The notes beneath the pieces are model-generated. The model was not told the DNA's origin. It saw only the letters and a list, made by a program, of their open reading frames with translations, and ran no database searches. Position numbers and translations under genes: made by a program. Shown here in pieces: positions 1 through 9,392 of a stretch of 34,835 bases of DNA (position 1 is its first letter; each line of letters opens with the position of its first letter). The stretch lies in the NCBI RefSeq assembly GCF_020521235.1, contig NZ_BLAY01000107.1:1-34835 (forward strand), in the 5' to 3' direction. Source of the DNA: Microseira wollei NIES-4236 (lineage in GTDB: Bacteria; Cyanobacteriota; Cyanobacteriia; Cyanobacteriales; Aerosakkonemataceae).

Positions 1-252
1 ATCTGTAAATGTATTTCCTGACATATTTCAAGTTTGAGAAACCCGTAAATAAACCCGCCCCCGTAGGGGCACGGCGTGCAATAACTTTTGATTTTTACCA
101 AAGATTGTAGAACGCCGTGCCCCGAAATCTGTAAATGTATTTCCTGACATATTTCAAGTTTGAGAAACCCGTAAATAAACCCGCCCCCGTAGGGGCACGG
201 CGTGCAATAACTTTTGATTTTTACCAAAGATTGTAGAACGCCGTGCCCCGAA
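1..252. repeat. Tandem 126-bp repeat carrying a GGGGCACGGCGT hairpin
   Basis: Bases 1-126 are repeated directly at 127-252, and a third copy begins at about 253 but stops matching near 297. Each unit holds inverted arms, GGGGCACGGCGT (66-77 in copy 1) and ACGCCGTGCCCC (112-123), so the transcript could form a stem with a loop of about 34 nt. The same kind of hairpin recurs near 33475-33536 and in the array after 34384. The window starts inside the array, so the true copy number is unknown. No gene is seen between 1 and 496; 321-496 holds nothing recognisable apart from the approach to the kinase start. Confidence 0.9.
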
Positions 253-289
253 AGCAGGAAATGTATTTCCTGACATATTTCAAGTTTGA

Positions 290-320
290 GAAACCCGGTT
301 TTTCTAAAAAATCGGGTTTC
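290..320. repeat. AAACCCGGTTT-type palindrome
   Basis: Arms GAAACCCG (290-297) and CGGGTTTC (313-320) are extended inward by a T-run and an A-run. It belongs to a palindrome family also present at 8499-8533, 22830-22960 and 27150-27880. It may act as a terminator for a gene to the left of the window, but no gene is visible there. Confidence 0.7.
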
Positions 321-3300
321 TTGTTCGGTTCCCTCTCTCCTGTAAATCTATCTCAGGGAAGGTTTGTTAGAGTTGCCAACCGCTTTAAGGTAGGATTTAC
401 CAGGTTTTAATGATTTTTTGGCAAAATCAAGAGAAAAGAAGTGACTTTCGATTACAGTAAATAAAAATAAAGCAGTTCTCGGTGGGATGGCAAAAGATGC
501 CTAATTTCGCCACAAGTAAACAAATTTCAGCAGCGACAAGTGCCTTTGCTATCTTTATTGCCTGTCTCGTCCTGGTTGGGTGGGGGTTAGACATAGCTAT
601 CCTCAAGAGCGTATTTCCAGGTGCGGCGACGATGAAAGCCAATACAGCCGTTTGTTTTATCTTAGCTGGGGTGTCCTTGTGGCTGACCGGAAGAGGAGGC
701 GGCGACGCGGGGATGGGGAGACGCGGAGAATCTCCGCAAATTGTACCAAGGCCCCAAAAGAAAACACTACGGCGTTACTGGGTGCTTGTTGCTCAAATTT
801 GCGCGATCGCATCCGCCACCCTCGCAATACTCACCCTCAGTCAATACCTCTTTGGGTGGAATTTGGGGATTGACGAACTGCTGTTTCGCGACTCGCCCCT
901 ATCTCCAGCAACGTTGCAACCAGGGCGGATGGGATTAAACACTGCAATCAACTTTTCCCTCGTGGGTGGGGCGCTTTGGCTATTGCATAAAGGCGAAAGC
1001 GAAAGTGGGCAAAAAGATAATTTGATTTTGCTAGCTCAAGGGTTGAGCTTAGTGGCGATTTTAATCGCGTTACAAGCGATCGTTGGCTATGCCTATAAAG
1101 TGGAAGTTTTTTACCAGTTGAGCGCTTACAGTACCTCAATGGCATTGCATACGGCAGTAACATTTCTAGTGCTGGGTGTGGGGGTGTTATTTGCTCGTCC
1201 CCAACGGGGGTTAATGAAAACGATCGTTAGCGATTTGAATGGGGGAATAGTTGCTCGTCGCATGATACCAAGCGCGATCGCACTACCCCTAATTTTGGGC
1301 TGGATAATCTTGCAAGGACAACAAGCAAATTACTACGATCCCGCGTTTGGGATATCGTTGTTGGCAGTATTGATGTGCGCGATCTATATAGCTTTAATTT
1401 GGCGAAATGCCGCGTTTCTCAACCAACTCGATGGCAAGCGCTTTCGCGCCGAAGCAGCAGTGCGGGAAAGCGAAGCCCGCTACAGCATCCTGGCAGAAAA
1501 CGTACCGGAAATTCTTTTTACCAACCTACCCGACGGTTGGAACGATTACACGAGTCCCCGGTTTTACGAATATACCGGAATGCCGCCCGGATCGGCAGAA
1601 GGATTTGGTTGGATGGGCGCACTCCATCCCGACGACGCCGAACCCAGTCGGTTGCAGTGGATGGAATCGATCAAAACCGGACAAGTTTTGGAAATAGAGT
1701 ACCGCTTCCGCCGCGCTGACGGCGTTTATCGCTGGTTTAAAGGTCGCAGTATCCCCCTGCGGGATCGAGACGGCAAGATTAAAAAGTGGTTCGGTGTTTG
1801 TACTGATATCGATGACCAAAAGCGCACCCAGGAACAATTGCGCCAAAGTCAAGAACGCTTGCAGCGGATGGTGGAAACTGCGCAAATTGGCATTGCTTTC
1901 GCCAGTTCAACGGGAGAAATGTTTGAAGCAAATAACGCCTTTCTGGAAATGCTGGGTTATACCCGCGAGGAAATGTTTTCCCCAGGTTTGAACTGGCGCA
2001 CCTTGACGCCCCCAGAATATAGCGAAATCAATTTCCAAGCAATTGCTGAACTCGCACAAACTGGTGAGTTTAATTCTGTGGAAAAAGAACTGTTTCGCAA
2101 AGACGGTTCGCGGGTTCCAGTTTTAGTTAGCGGTACTCGGATCGATGGCGAACCCGACGAACATGTTGCGTTTATTGTAGATTTAAGCGAGCGCAAATCT
2201 GCCTCAGCCGCACTGCAAGAAAGCGAAGCCAAGTTTAGACGGATTTTTGAATCGAATATTGTAGGCATTTACTTCGGCAATTTTAGCGGTAAAATAAGCG
2301 AAGCTAACGATGCTTTTCTAGAAATGTTCGGTTATACGCGAGCGGATTTGCAAGCGGGTATTCTCCGTTGGGATAGCATGACTCCACCGGAATATCAAGC
2401 ACTCGATCGAGAAAAAATTAAAGAACTGCAAACGGCGGGGCTTTGCACTCCGTTTGAAAAAGAATACATTAGTAAAGATGGTCGCCGCATACCCATAATA
2501 CTGGCGATCGCTCTGATGCCGGGAAGAGAAAAAGATGGCTTAAGCGTTTGCTTCGTTCTCGACATTTCCCAACAGAAACAGATACAAGCAGAATTACAAG
2601 AAAGCGAAACACGCTTAAAGATAGCCCTAGAGGCAACAAATACTGTATGTTGGGAACGGGATTTGACATGCTCCCGCTTAATATTCACAACTAAAGCAAA
2701 CGATCCGGCAAAGCTGCAAGTCATCTCATATAGCGAAGCGCTTAGTTGGATACATCCCGATGAAAGGGAAAAAGTACATCAAGCCAACGAATCAGCTATT
2801 GCCAATAAAGGCGCTTTTGAGGTAGAACATCGGATTAGGGAAACCCCCGAGCGAGATTGGCGGTGGGTGTTAGCAAAGGGCAAAGTAATAGCAGATGAAA
2901 CAGGCAAACCCACTCGTATAATCGGGGTGTCCGTAGACATCACAGAACGCAAAGAAGCCGAATTTTCGATTAAGAGAAGCGAAGAACGGCTGCAACTATT
3001 TGTAGAATCAGATTTAATTGGCATTTCTGCTGGCGATGAGCATGGCAACCTGACAGAAGCAAACGACGCTTATTTAAAGATTATTGGCTATACCCGCGAA
3101 GATTTCTGTGCAGGTAAAGTGCGGTGGTTCGAACTTACGCCGCCGGAGTATTTACCGTTAGATTTCGCTGCTATTGCCGAAGCTAGGGCTAAGGGGACAT
3201 CCTCTTATTATGAAAAAGAGTATATCCGCAAAAATGGCACTCGCGTTCCCGTATTGATGGGGTGCGCGGCGTTTGGGGAGTCGGGGGAAGAATTGATGGC

Positions 3301-3437
3301 GTTTACTTTAGATATAAGCGATCGCAAACAAATTGAATCCCAACTGCGCCAACTCAACGAAACCCTCGAAGAACGAGTCAAACAGCGCACCGCCCAACTC
3401 GAAGCCACCAACAAAGAATTAGAATCCTTCTGCCTTT

Positions 3438-4638
3438 CTAAACGTGTTTAAACGTGTCGATTGCTTGAGTCACCCCAAGTACACCGCAAACTGATAGCAG
3501 TTTGTGTGGCTCTAGCCGAGCAAGGTACCGCAGTAATATATTTCGGGCAGAGTTTTCATCCCTGTCCATTTTTAAACTGCAACCAGGGCAACGGTAAGTT
3601 CTTTGATGCAGGGGCATATCTTGAGTGTGTCCGCAACGATGACAAGTTTTGCTGGTATCTCGTTCGCTAATTGTATGAAATTGTTTCCCAGCTAACTGGC
3701 ACTTGTATTGCAGCATTTCCACAAACTGATACAAACCCCAATCATTGAATACTGCCCTATTTAACCATTTATTTTCTGACTTCATTGCCATCTGTCTTTG
3801 AGATAGGTCGCCAATTACTACAGCACTTTCAGCCAGTTTGTAGGCGATGCGAGCTAGTAGCTTTATGCAATGAGTCAAGTTGTTTGTTTCGCCGTTTTTG
3901 GGCGACTTTTTTGTAAATGTTACTCAGGTAACGATACCGGATTGAACCTTTCTGACATTTGGCACGTTTGGCACGAATCTTGTCTAACTGTTTATTGAAC
4001 CAGGCATGGCCTTTAAATCCTCCTATTTGATAGTTTCTGCCAGTGGAGCTAACGCCGACTGCTAAGGTTTTTACCCCTAAATCCATTGCTACCGTCCCTT
4101 GTAACTCTTTGCCAGTCTTGCCTGCTGCTTCAAAGACAAAAGAACAATAATAGTTGCCTCGACTGTCTCGCGAAACCGCCACTTCTTTAAATTTATCTGG
4201 GGGTTTTTCTGTGAGGATAGCTTGGATATTGGGAAACTGTTTGTTTTTGCCTTTTCCTCCTGTGGGTAGAGTTATCTGATTGTTGTGAATTTTCAAGTAA
4301 CTTGCCGGATAACAGAGAGTGAAAAAAGCGTGTCTGGGTCGAAATCTGGGAAAGCCTGGTGTTTCACCACTTTTGACTCGTCGGTAAAAAGCTTGCATTG
4401 CTTTGTCGATTCTGAAATAGACCTCTGCTAATAGCTTGCCATAAACTTGATTCAATTCTTTGTCATGTTCTTTGCTAGAGTGCAAGCTTTTTTTGGCTGC
4501 ATAAAGTTGCCACTGTTCGCCGTTGCGTAACTTACCAATCCACCAGTTGTACAAGCCTCTACACTTAGCTTGCATAAACTCCAAGGAAAGTTGGTCAGTG
4601 CAGGTAATTTTCAGGCGAATCTTTTTGCTCAGCAGCAT
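3438..4638 (-). pseudogene. tnpB: TnpB (RNA-guided nuclease family), frameshifted
   Basis: TnpB-family protein, an RNA-guided RuvC-type nuclease carried by IS200/IS605 elements. It reads in two overlapping frames: the first runs from ATG at 4638 to 3829, and the second continues from about 3878 to the stop at 3438. A single-base shift near 3855 would join KQLDSLHKA to RIAYKLAESAVVIGDL. RuvC-I is visible as AMDLGVKTLAV, a zinc ribbon as TCHRCG and CPGC, and RuvC-III as MDRDENSARNIL. At RuvC-II the usual VxxEDL reads VVIGDL, so the canonical Glu is Gly; an ISERDTSKTC stretch further on carries a Glu that could substitute. The stop codon lies only six bases from the inferred element end, so any guide-RNA scaffold must overlap the coding sequence. 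It is probably inactive unless the shift is a sequencing error. Confidence 0.85.
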
Positions 4639-4708
4639 TTTTGATGATTCTATTATTAGCTTGAAAGTCTGGTATTTGAACCAGGTAAGTCTTTATTATA
4701 GAAACATA

Positions 4709-4730
4709 TTAACACATTTAAATATGTTAA
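4709..4730. repeat. Subterminal palindrome at the left end of element 1
   Basis: A 22-bp palindrome with TTAACACATTT facing AAATATGTTAA, one mismatch, lies 71 bp upstream of the tnpB start and 19 bp inside the element end. Its position fits a transposase-binding hairpin of the IS200/IS605 type. The assignment rests on position and symmetry only. Confidence 0.55.
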
Positions 4731-5460
4731 TGACAACTATCTATCGGCTCCTACTCAGTTTCCCACGATTTGCGCGCCCCCTTGCGCCACATCACCGGAT
4801 TTGTCGATTTACTGCGAAAACGCCTGGAAAAAACCGCATTAGACGACACCAGTCGCCATTACATCGAAGTCATCGTCGAAGCTACCAAACAAGCCGGTCA
4901 ATTAATCGACGATTTGTTAGCATTTTCCCGCATGGGACGCGCCGAGATGCGCTACAGCACGATTGACATGAACTTATTATTACGGGAGGTACAGCACGAC
5001 CTAGAATCAGAAACCAAAAACCGGCAAATTAACTGGCAAATCGAACCTTTACCGCAAGTAAAAGGCGATTCCTCGATGTTGCGGCTAGTTATCCGCAACC
5101 TGCTAGAAAACGCGCTCAAATACTCCCGAACTCGCCCTATAACAGAAATTACCGTCGGCAGCACCAGCAGCGATGCAGAAGTGGTATTCTTTGTGCGAGA
5201 TAATGGCGTTGGCTTTGATATGCGCTACGTCCACAAGCTGTTTGGCGTTTTTCAACGCCTGCACAGCGACCCCATGTTTGAAGGCACCGGGGTAGGACTG
5301 GCAAACGTCCAGCGCATTATACACCGTCACGGCGGACGGGTTTGGGCAGAAGGCGAACTTGACAAAAGTGCAACCTTCTATTTTTCCTTGCCTTTAAACC
5401 CGGAAGCACAACCAGAAAAGGGACTGGGGATTGTGGACTAGGGAGCTTTTTTGGCTCTTG

Positions 5461-5660
5461 AGTCGGTACAAACGATTGATTTATCCCTCAGCCCCCACCC
5501 TTAAGGGTGGGGCTACACGAACGAGAGCCATCCTGCGCGGGCTGGGAAGAATCAAACCCGATGTCGGTACAAATGAATTGATTTATCCCTGGGCCGCCAC
5601 CCTTAAGGGTGGGGCTACACAAACTAAGCCCGCCTACGCGGGCTAGGGATAATCAAACCG
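5461..5660. repeat. Duplicated about 100-bp unit with CCACCCTTAAGGGTGG palindrome
   Basis: Two imperfect copies (about 5461-5560 and 5562-5660) each contain a palindrome centred on CCCTTAAGGG (5493-5512 and 5597-5612), followed by a CGCGGGCT segment. A related copy lies at 13483-13530. This fills the 319-bp gap between the kinase and the response regulator; the remainder (5661-5760) holds a run of TAACTCC-type heptamers and no gene. Confidence 0.75.
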
Positions 5661-5760
5661 GATTTTGTCTTATTCGTTTCTACTTGACGATAGACTCTTT
5701 ACTCCTAACTCCTAACTCTTAACTCCTAAATGTTCAGTCCTAACTCTTCCCTAAACGTCG

Positions 5761-6228
5761 ATGGAACTCAAGCGCATCCTGCTGGTTGAAGATAGCTTAA
5801 ACGATATCGAACTCATCCTGACCTCCCTAGCTGAAAATAACTTAGGCAATGAAGTTGTTGTGGTGCGAGATGGTGAAGAAGCATTGGATTACATATATCG
5901 ACGCGGCGTATTTCGCCTGCGGCGAGAAGGTAACCCAGTCGTGGTCATGCTCGATCTTAAATTACCAAAAGTCGATGGATTTGAAGTTTTGGGAAGACTC
6001 AAATCTGACCCAAATTTAAGAGTGATTCCAGTTGTGGTGCTAACCTCTTCTCGCGAAGAACGAGACTTAGCCCGCTGCTATGAATTAGGTACGAATGCTT
6101 ATGTAGTCAAGCCGATCGATTTCCACGAATTTGTCGATGTAATCAAAAATTTAGGGTTATTTTGGGCAATAATAAACGAACCTCCTCCTGGTTCCATGCC
6201 TTCTCCACGCAATAACCAGTCAGTTTAA
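5761..6228 (+). CDS. Rcp1-like single-domain response regulator
   Basis: A 155-residue stand-alone receiver protein that relays phosphate from a sensor kinase. Acidic residues lie in LLVEDSLND near the N-terminus, the phosphoacceptor is Asp65 in MLDLKLPKVDG, the switch Thr/Ser is in VVVLTSSREE, and the conserved Lys is in YVVKPID. The insertion YIYRRGVFRLRREG after the second strand and the C-terminal segment NLGLFWAIINEPPP are typical of regulators paired with cyanobacterial phytochrome-like kinases. There is no output domain. It lies 319 bp after the split kinase and its stop is 11 bp before the ATG of the hybrid kinase, so the latter two are probably co-transcribed. Its natural donor may be the broken upstream kinase, which is inferred from gene order. 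Confidence 0.93.
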   Translation: MELKRILLVEDSLNDIELILTSLAENNLGNEVVVVRDGEEALDYIYRRGVFRLRREGNPVVVMLDLKLPKVDGFEVLGRLKSDPNLRVIPVVVLTSSREERDLARCYELGTNAYVVKPIDFHEFVDVIKNLGLFWAIINEPPPGSMPSPRNNQSV

Positions 6229-6239
6229 GGAATACGGTG

Positions 6240-8297
6240 ATGTCTCAACTACGGTTTCTCTTATTAGAAGATAGTCCCCTCGATGCAGAACTAATCCGCG
6301 CCACTTTAACTGAACGCGGGATTGACTGCGAGTTAATACAAGTGAAAACCCGCCTCGAATTTGTTTCATCCCTAGAACAAGGCGGGTTTGACTTAATTTT
6401 GGCAGATTATGCCTTACCCGGATTTGATGGCATCACCGCCTTGGGAATCGCCCAAAATATTTGTCCGCATATCCCGTTTATTTTTGTTACCGCCACTTTG
6501 GGGGAAGAAGTAGCAATTGAAACGCTTAAACAAGGAGCCACTGACTATGTTTTGAAGCAGCGCTTGGCGCGGTTAGTGCCTTCAGTATTGCGAGCATTGC
6601 GCGAAGCCGAAGAACGCCGCGCCCGCGAACGGGCAGAAGCCGAACTGCACCGTCGCGAGCAAGAGTTTAGAGCCTTAGCGGAAAACTCCCCCGATCTGAT
6701 TGCGAGATTTGATACAAAGTTGCGGCATTTATACGTGAATCCCGCAATAGAACGGGCGATAAAGATGGCAAATGAAGCGATCGCAGGCAAAACACCTGCC
6801 GAATTGGGGTTTCCCGAAGAAATTTACGTTCCCTTGTTGGCAAGATTGGGGGATGCGATCGCCACTAAAGAAGAAAGCTTTTTTGAATTTGAGTATCCTT
6901 CACCCGATGGAATTCGTTACTTTGACGTGCGGATCGTACCAGAGTTTGCCACCGATGGATCGGTGCAATCTTTGCTTAGCATAAGTCGGGATATTACGCA
7001 ATATAAACTTTCCCAGCAAGCACTAGAAGCAAGCGAAGCGCAACTGCGACAACAAACAGAAAAACTAGAACAGGCGAACCGGATCAAAGATGATTTTTTG
7101 GCAATGTTGTCCCACGAATTGCGTAGTCCGCTTAATGCTATCCTGGGTTGGGCAAAACTATTGCGAACCCGTAAATTCGACCAAAACACCGTAACGAAGG
7201 CGATAGAAACAATCGAACGCAACGCCAAGTTACAAACGCAGTTAATTGAAGATTTATTAGATATTTCCCGGATTATTCGCGGTAAATTAACCTTACAACC
7301 TCAACCCACCAGCTTGGTTACGGCAATTGCCGCATCTATTGATACTTTACGTCTAGCAGCAGAAGCAAAATCCATCGATTTGCAATTTTTAATTAACGGG
7401 GAAAAGAAACTAGGAACTGGCGATTGGGGATTGAGCAAACTTCCCAATACCAAATTTATAGTCAATGGAGATGCCAGTCGCTTACAGCAAATCGTTTGGA
7501 ATCTTCTATATAACGCCATCAAATTCACCCCAGCAGGCGGAAAAGTAGAAATAGAACTGTCAACAGTAAGCGTTAATCAAACTAAACAATTACCAATTAC
7601 CAATTACGCCCAAATTACAATCAAAGACACAGGGAAAGGCATTTCTGGTGACTTTCTACCTTATGTATTTGAAACCTTTCGTCAAGCAGATGCATCGATT
7701 ACCAGGCAATATGGCGGGTTAGGATTGGGATTAGCCATTGTGCGACACCTAGTAGAACTCCACGGTGGAACTGTTAGCGTCGAAAGTCCAGGGGAAGGAC
7801 AAGGCGCAACTTTCACCGTACAACTTCCCCTGTTGGAGAGGAAAGAGGATAAGCGGGAAAAAGGAGACAAGGAAGACAAGGAAGACAAGGAAGAATTTCC
7901 CTTAGCGGGGAAACGAGTTTTAGTCGTCGATGACGAACCCGACACCCAGGAATTTCTAGTTTTTACCTTAGAACAATATGGGGCAACAACTTGTGCCGTT
8001 GCTTCAGTTGCTTCTGCACTTGAAGTTCTCCCATCATTTCAACCAGATCTACTCCTCAGCGATATCGGGATGCCAAATGAAGATGGCTACAACCTTATCC
8101 GTAAAGTCCGCAATCTTGCAGATAAAATCGCAACGCTTCCAGCTGTTGCCTTAACCGCCTACGCGCGCAGCGAAGACCGCATTCGCGCCTTAGAAGCTGG
8201 CTTTCAAACCCACGTAGCCAAACCAATAGAACCAGAAGAGTTGGTCACAGTTGTTGCTAATTTGTTGCGGAGTAATGTTAGTAACTCAAGTTGCTAG
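6240..8297 (+). CDS. Hybrid histidine kinase (REC-PAS-HisKA-HATPase-REC)
   Basis: A 685-residue cytoplasmic hybrid sensor kinase. Order: receiver 1 (about 1-120, Asp56 in ILADYALPGFDG), PAS (about 140-255), coiled coil, HisKA with His292 in MLSHELRSPLN, HATPase with N-box NLLYNAIKF, DTGKGI and GLGLGLAIV, a short Lys/Asp/Glu-rich linker encoded by a small tandem repeat (about 7860-7895), and receiver 2 (about 555-680, Asp608 in LLSDIGMPNEDG, Lys in HVAKPIEPEE). There is no transmembrane segment. The ATG at 6240 follows an AAGGA site; a GTG three bases earlier is the alternative. The receiver at the front suggests it accepts phosphate or controls its own kinase according to an upstream signal, in line with the adjacent regulator gene. 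Confidence 0.93.
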   Translation: MSQLRFLLLEDSPLDAELIRATLTERGIDCELIQVKTRLEFVSSLEQGGFDLILADYALPGFDGITALGIAQNICPHIPFIFVTATLGEEVAIETLKQGATDYVLKQRLARLVPSVLRALREAEERRARERAEAELHRREQEFRALAENSPDLIARFDTKLRHLYVNPAIERAIKMANEAIAGKTPAELGFPEEIYVPLLARLGDAIATKEESFFEFEYPSPDGIRYFDVRIVPEFATDGSVQSLLSISRDITQYKLSQQALEASEAQLRQQTEKLEQANRIKDDFLAMLSHELRSPLNAILGWAKLLRTRKFDQNTVTKAIETIERNAKLQTQLIEDLLDISRIIRGKLTLQPQPTSLVTAIAASIDTLRLAAEAKSIDLQFLINGEKKLGTGDWGLSKLPNTKFIVNGDASRLQQIVWNLLYNAIKFTPAGGKVEIELSTVSVNQTKQLPITNYAQITIKDTGKGISGDFLPYVFETFRQADASITRQYGGLGLGLAIVRHLVELHGGTVSVESPGEGQGATFTVQLPLLERKEDKREKGDKEDKEDKEEFPLAGKRVLVVDDEPDTQEFLVFTLEQYGATTCAVASVASALEVLPSFQPDLLLSDIGMPNEDGYNLIRKVRNLADKIATLPAVALTAYARSEDRIRALEAGFQTHVAKPIEPEELVTVVANLLRSNVSNSSC

Positions 8298-8498
8298 TTA
8301 TCTCGAATGTGGGGCTAATGGCTAATGGCTAATGGCAAGGAAAATAGTATATTACTGAAGCTCATAATAACTTAGTGTTCTTCAATTAGCAGTTAGCAAT
8401 TAGCAACTTACGTTAGTAGTTAATTTTGGGCGCAAGCAAGCGTATTTAATTATATTTTTTCACCTCTATCGAAATATATTTTAATTAGCCAGCGGCAC

Positions 8499-8533
8499 AA
8501 GAAACCCGGTTTTTTGAAAAAACCGGGTTTCTT
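8499..8533. terminator. Perfect 17-bp-arm hairpin, AAACCCGGTTT family
   Basis: Arms 8499-8515 and 8517-8533 are exact inverted copies around a single G, and are followed by a T-rich stretch. It lies about 200 bp past the hybrid kinase stop and could terminate its transcript. The same sequence family is scattered widely in this window, so it may simply be a mobile palindrome. The gene-free stretch 8298-8785 also holds TAATGGC/AATTAGC heptamers (8313-8410). Confidence 0.55.
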
Positions 8534-8555
8534 TCTTTTACCAAATCAACAAAAA

Positions 8556-8670
8556 CAGGACTTACGCAAACACCAAAGTTTCTCTGAAAAATCGTTGATT
8601 TGGTTGGGAGAGAGCGAAAAAGAAACTTTGGTGATGCCCTCGTTTCTCGCCTCGTCGTGCGTAAGTCCTG
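8556..8670. mobile_element. MITE-like element with 13-bp terminal inverted repeats
   Basis: A 115-bp segment begins CAGGACTTACGCA (8556-8568) and ends with its exact inverse TGCGTAAGTCCTG (8658-8670). A second inner pair, ACCAAAGTTTC and GAAACTTTGGT, extends the pairing. It has no coding capacity. A left half with the same start appears at 27122. This fits a non-autonomous element moved by a transposase not present here. Confidence 0.75.
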
Positions 8671-8785
8671 AAAAAAAAACCCTCTCAACGAGGAGAGGAT
8701 AGTAGAGGAGAACTGGACAACGGAAAAAAACAGAATTGTTATCAAATTTGGGGTTAATTAATGCCAATCGCGATTGTTAACCCTT

Positions 8786-9052
8786 TCACCAAATACTTGC
8801 GTGAACATCATTCCAAATTTCCAAATCCAACTCGGATAGATAAGTCATAGCACTCTCAATTTCGGGATTAGTTCCCTGTAAATCTAAGTCAAACCAACCA
8901 TCTCCATTGGCATTCGCTCCCAAAACAGCCGCAGTGATGTTCACCGTCAGGTTATAGTTAGATACCAGGCGAGAAATTACAGGTTCCTGGTGATAGTGTT
9001 TCGGAATTCTGATCCTGATTCGTTTTTGGATAATTTGAATGCCAGCAGCCAT
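8786..9052 (-). CDS. Small NIL-domain protein
   Basis: An 88-residue protein starting at the ATG at 9052, which is preceded by AAAGGAG at good spacing; a longer reading into the palindrome at 9108 is not supported. The sequence KRIRIRIPKHYHQEPVISRL, NLTVNITAA and GWFDLDLQG matches the NIL (ACT-like) ferredoxin-fold domain usually found at the C-terminus of MetN-type ABC transporter ATPases, where it binds methionine or related ligands. Here it stands alone. No transporter gene is adjacent; a cysteine synthase gene lies 2 kb away. Function beyond a ligand-binding or regulatory domain is unknown. Confidence 0.82.
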   Translation of the reverse strand: MAAGIQIIQKRIRIRIPKHYHQEPVISRLVSNYNLTVNITAAVLGANANGDGWFDLDLQGTNPEIESAMTYLSELDLEIWNDVHASIW

Positions 9053-9107
9053 AGTATTTTCTCCTTTGATTTGATGTTTTATAACTGATTGCAGCCGTAT
9101 GAGGTAG

Positions 9108-9159
9108 GGCTTGGTTTGTCTAGCGGCAGCCTTAAGGCTGCCGCTAGACAAACCAAGCC
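9108..9159. repeat. Perfect 52-bp palindrome
   Basis: Arms of 26 bp mirror each other exactly around TT|AA (9133/9134); the inner half reads CTAGCGGCAGCCTT. It lies 56 bp upstream of the NIL gene start on that gene's strand. It could be a terminator for the small gene at 9177, a cruciform-forming element or a self-complementary mobile repeat. Sequence alone does not decide. Confidence 0.93.
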
Positions 9160-9176
9160 TAAAGCCTGTACTTCAC

Positions 9177-9392
9177 TCAGAGAGCAATCCGCTGTAAAAG
9201 CAGAAGTTTTAACAACATACTCGGCAGCTTTTGGTAGCGATCCCTCCCAAATCTACGGCTACAATGGCGAGTTTGTCTGCTCTCTATTTCCCAGAAATCT
9301 CGGATCTCCCAACTTGGTTCAACTTGGTTAAAAGATTCTTCTCCCCAAGGTTCACCTGCTGTTAACTCTCGTTCAATTCGCTCAAAAAACAT
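9177..9392 (-). CDS. Hypothetical small protein
   Basis: A 71-residue reading frame from the ATG at 9392, which follows GAGAGG eight bases upstream. The N-terminal half is acidic (MFFERIERELTAGEPWGEES), while the C-terminal half is basic and ends in a Leu-rich segment (MLLKLLLLQRIAL), an unusual change that could also mean a frameshift in a longer decayed gene. No family was recognised. It lies upstream of, and in the same direction as, the NIL gene, separated from it by the 52-bp palindrome. Confidence 0.4.
   Translation of the reverse strand: MFFERIERELTAGEPWGEESFNQVEPSWEIRDFWEIESRQTRHCSRRFGRDRYQKLPSMLLKLLLLQRIAL

Larger units (their letters stand above)
3432..4749 (-). mobile_element. IS200/IS605-like element with tnpB only (element 1)
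   Basis: Ends are placed by restoring the kinase reading frame, which fixes the insert at 1,318 bp give or take a base or two of shared sequence. It carries one minus-strand tnpB-type gene and no tnpA, so mobility would need a transposase from elsewhere. Its left end, at the right in window coordinates, has a near-perfect palindrome at 4709-4730 (10 of 11 pairs), like the subterminal hairpins recognised by Y1 transposases. No target duplication is visible, as expected for this superfamily. Confidence 0.85.
497..5441 (+). pseudogene. Multi-PAS membrane histidine kinase split by a TnpB element
   Basis: A sensor histidine kinase interrupted between 3431 and 4750. The N-terminal part has several hydrophobic segments (roughly residues 10-310, a multi-pass membrane sensor), then about five PAS/PAC units recognisable by repeated YTREE/WxxLTPPEY and KDGxRxPV patterns (about 325-960), then a coiled coil. 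The C-terminal part has the phosphoacceptor motif [11 protein letters not shown], an N-box [10 protein letters not shown], a G1 box DNGVGFD and a G2 box GTGVGLA. Joining 497-3431 to 4750-5441 gives exactly 1,209 codons with no stop, reading ESFS then YSVSHDLR across the join, with His984 as phosphoacceptor. As it stands, the upstream piece stops at 3451 inside the element and lacks a catalytic domain, while the downstream piece lacks its own sensor. The ATG at 497 is preferred over an upstream GTG at 482, but the ribosome site is weak. A partner role with the two downstream two-component genes is inferred from adjacency. Confidence 0.9.

Noticed and set aside
3461-3670. 69-codon plus-strand ORF inside element 1
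   Set aside because: Antisense to the conserved zinc-ribbon region of tnpB.
5431-5646. 71-codon ORF after the kinase
   Set aside because: Reads through the duplicated palindromic repeat; its product is the repeat translated twice.
8514-8702. 62-codon ORF
   Set aside because: Spans the palindrome and MITE-like repeat, so open by chance.
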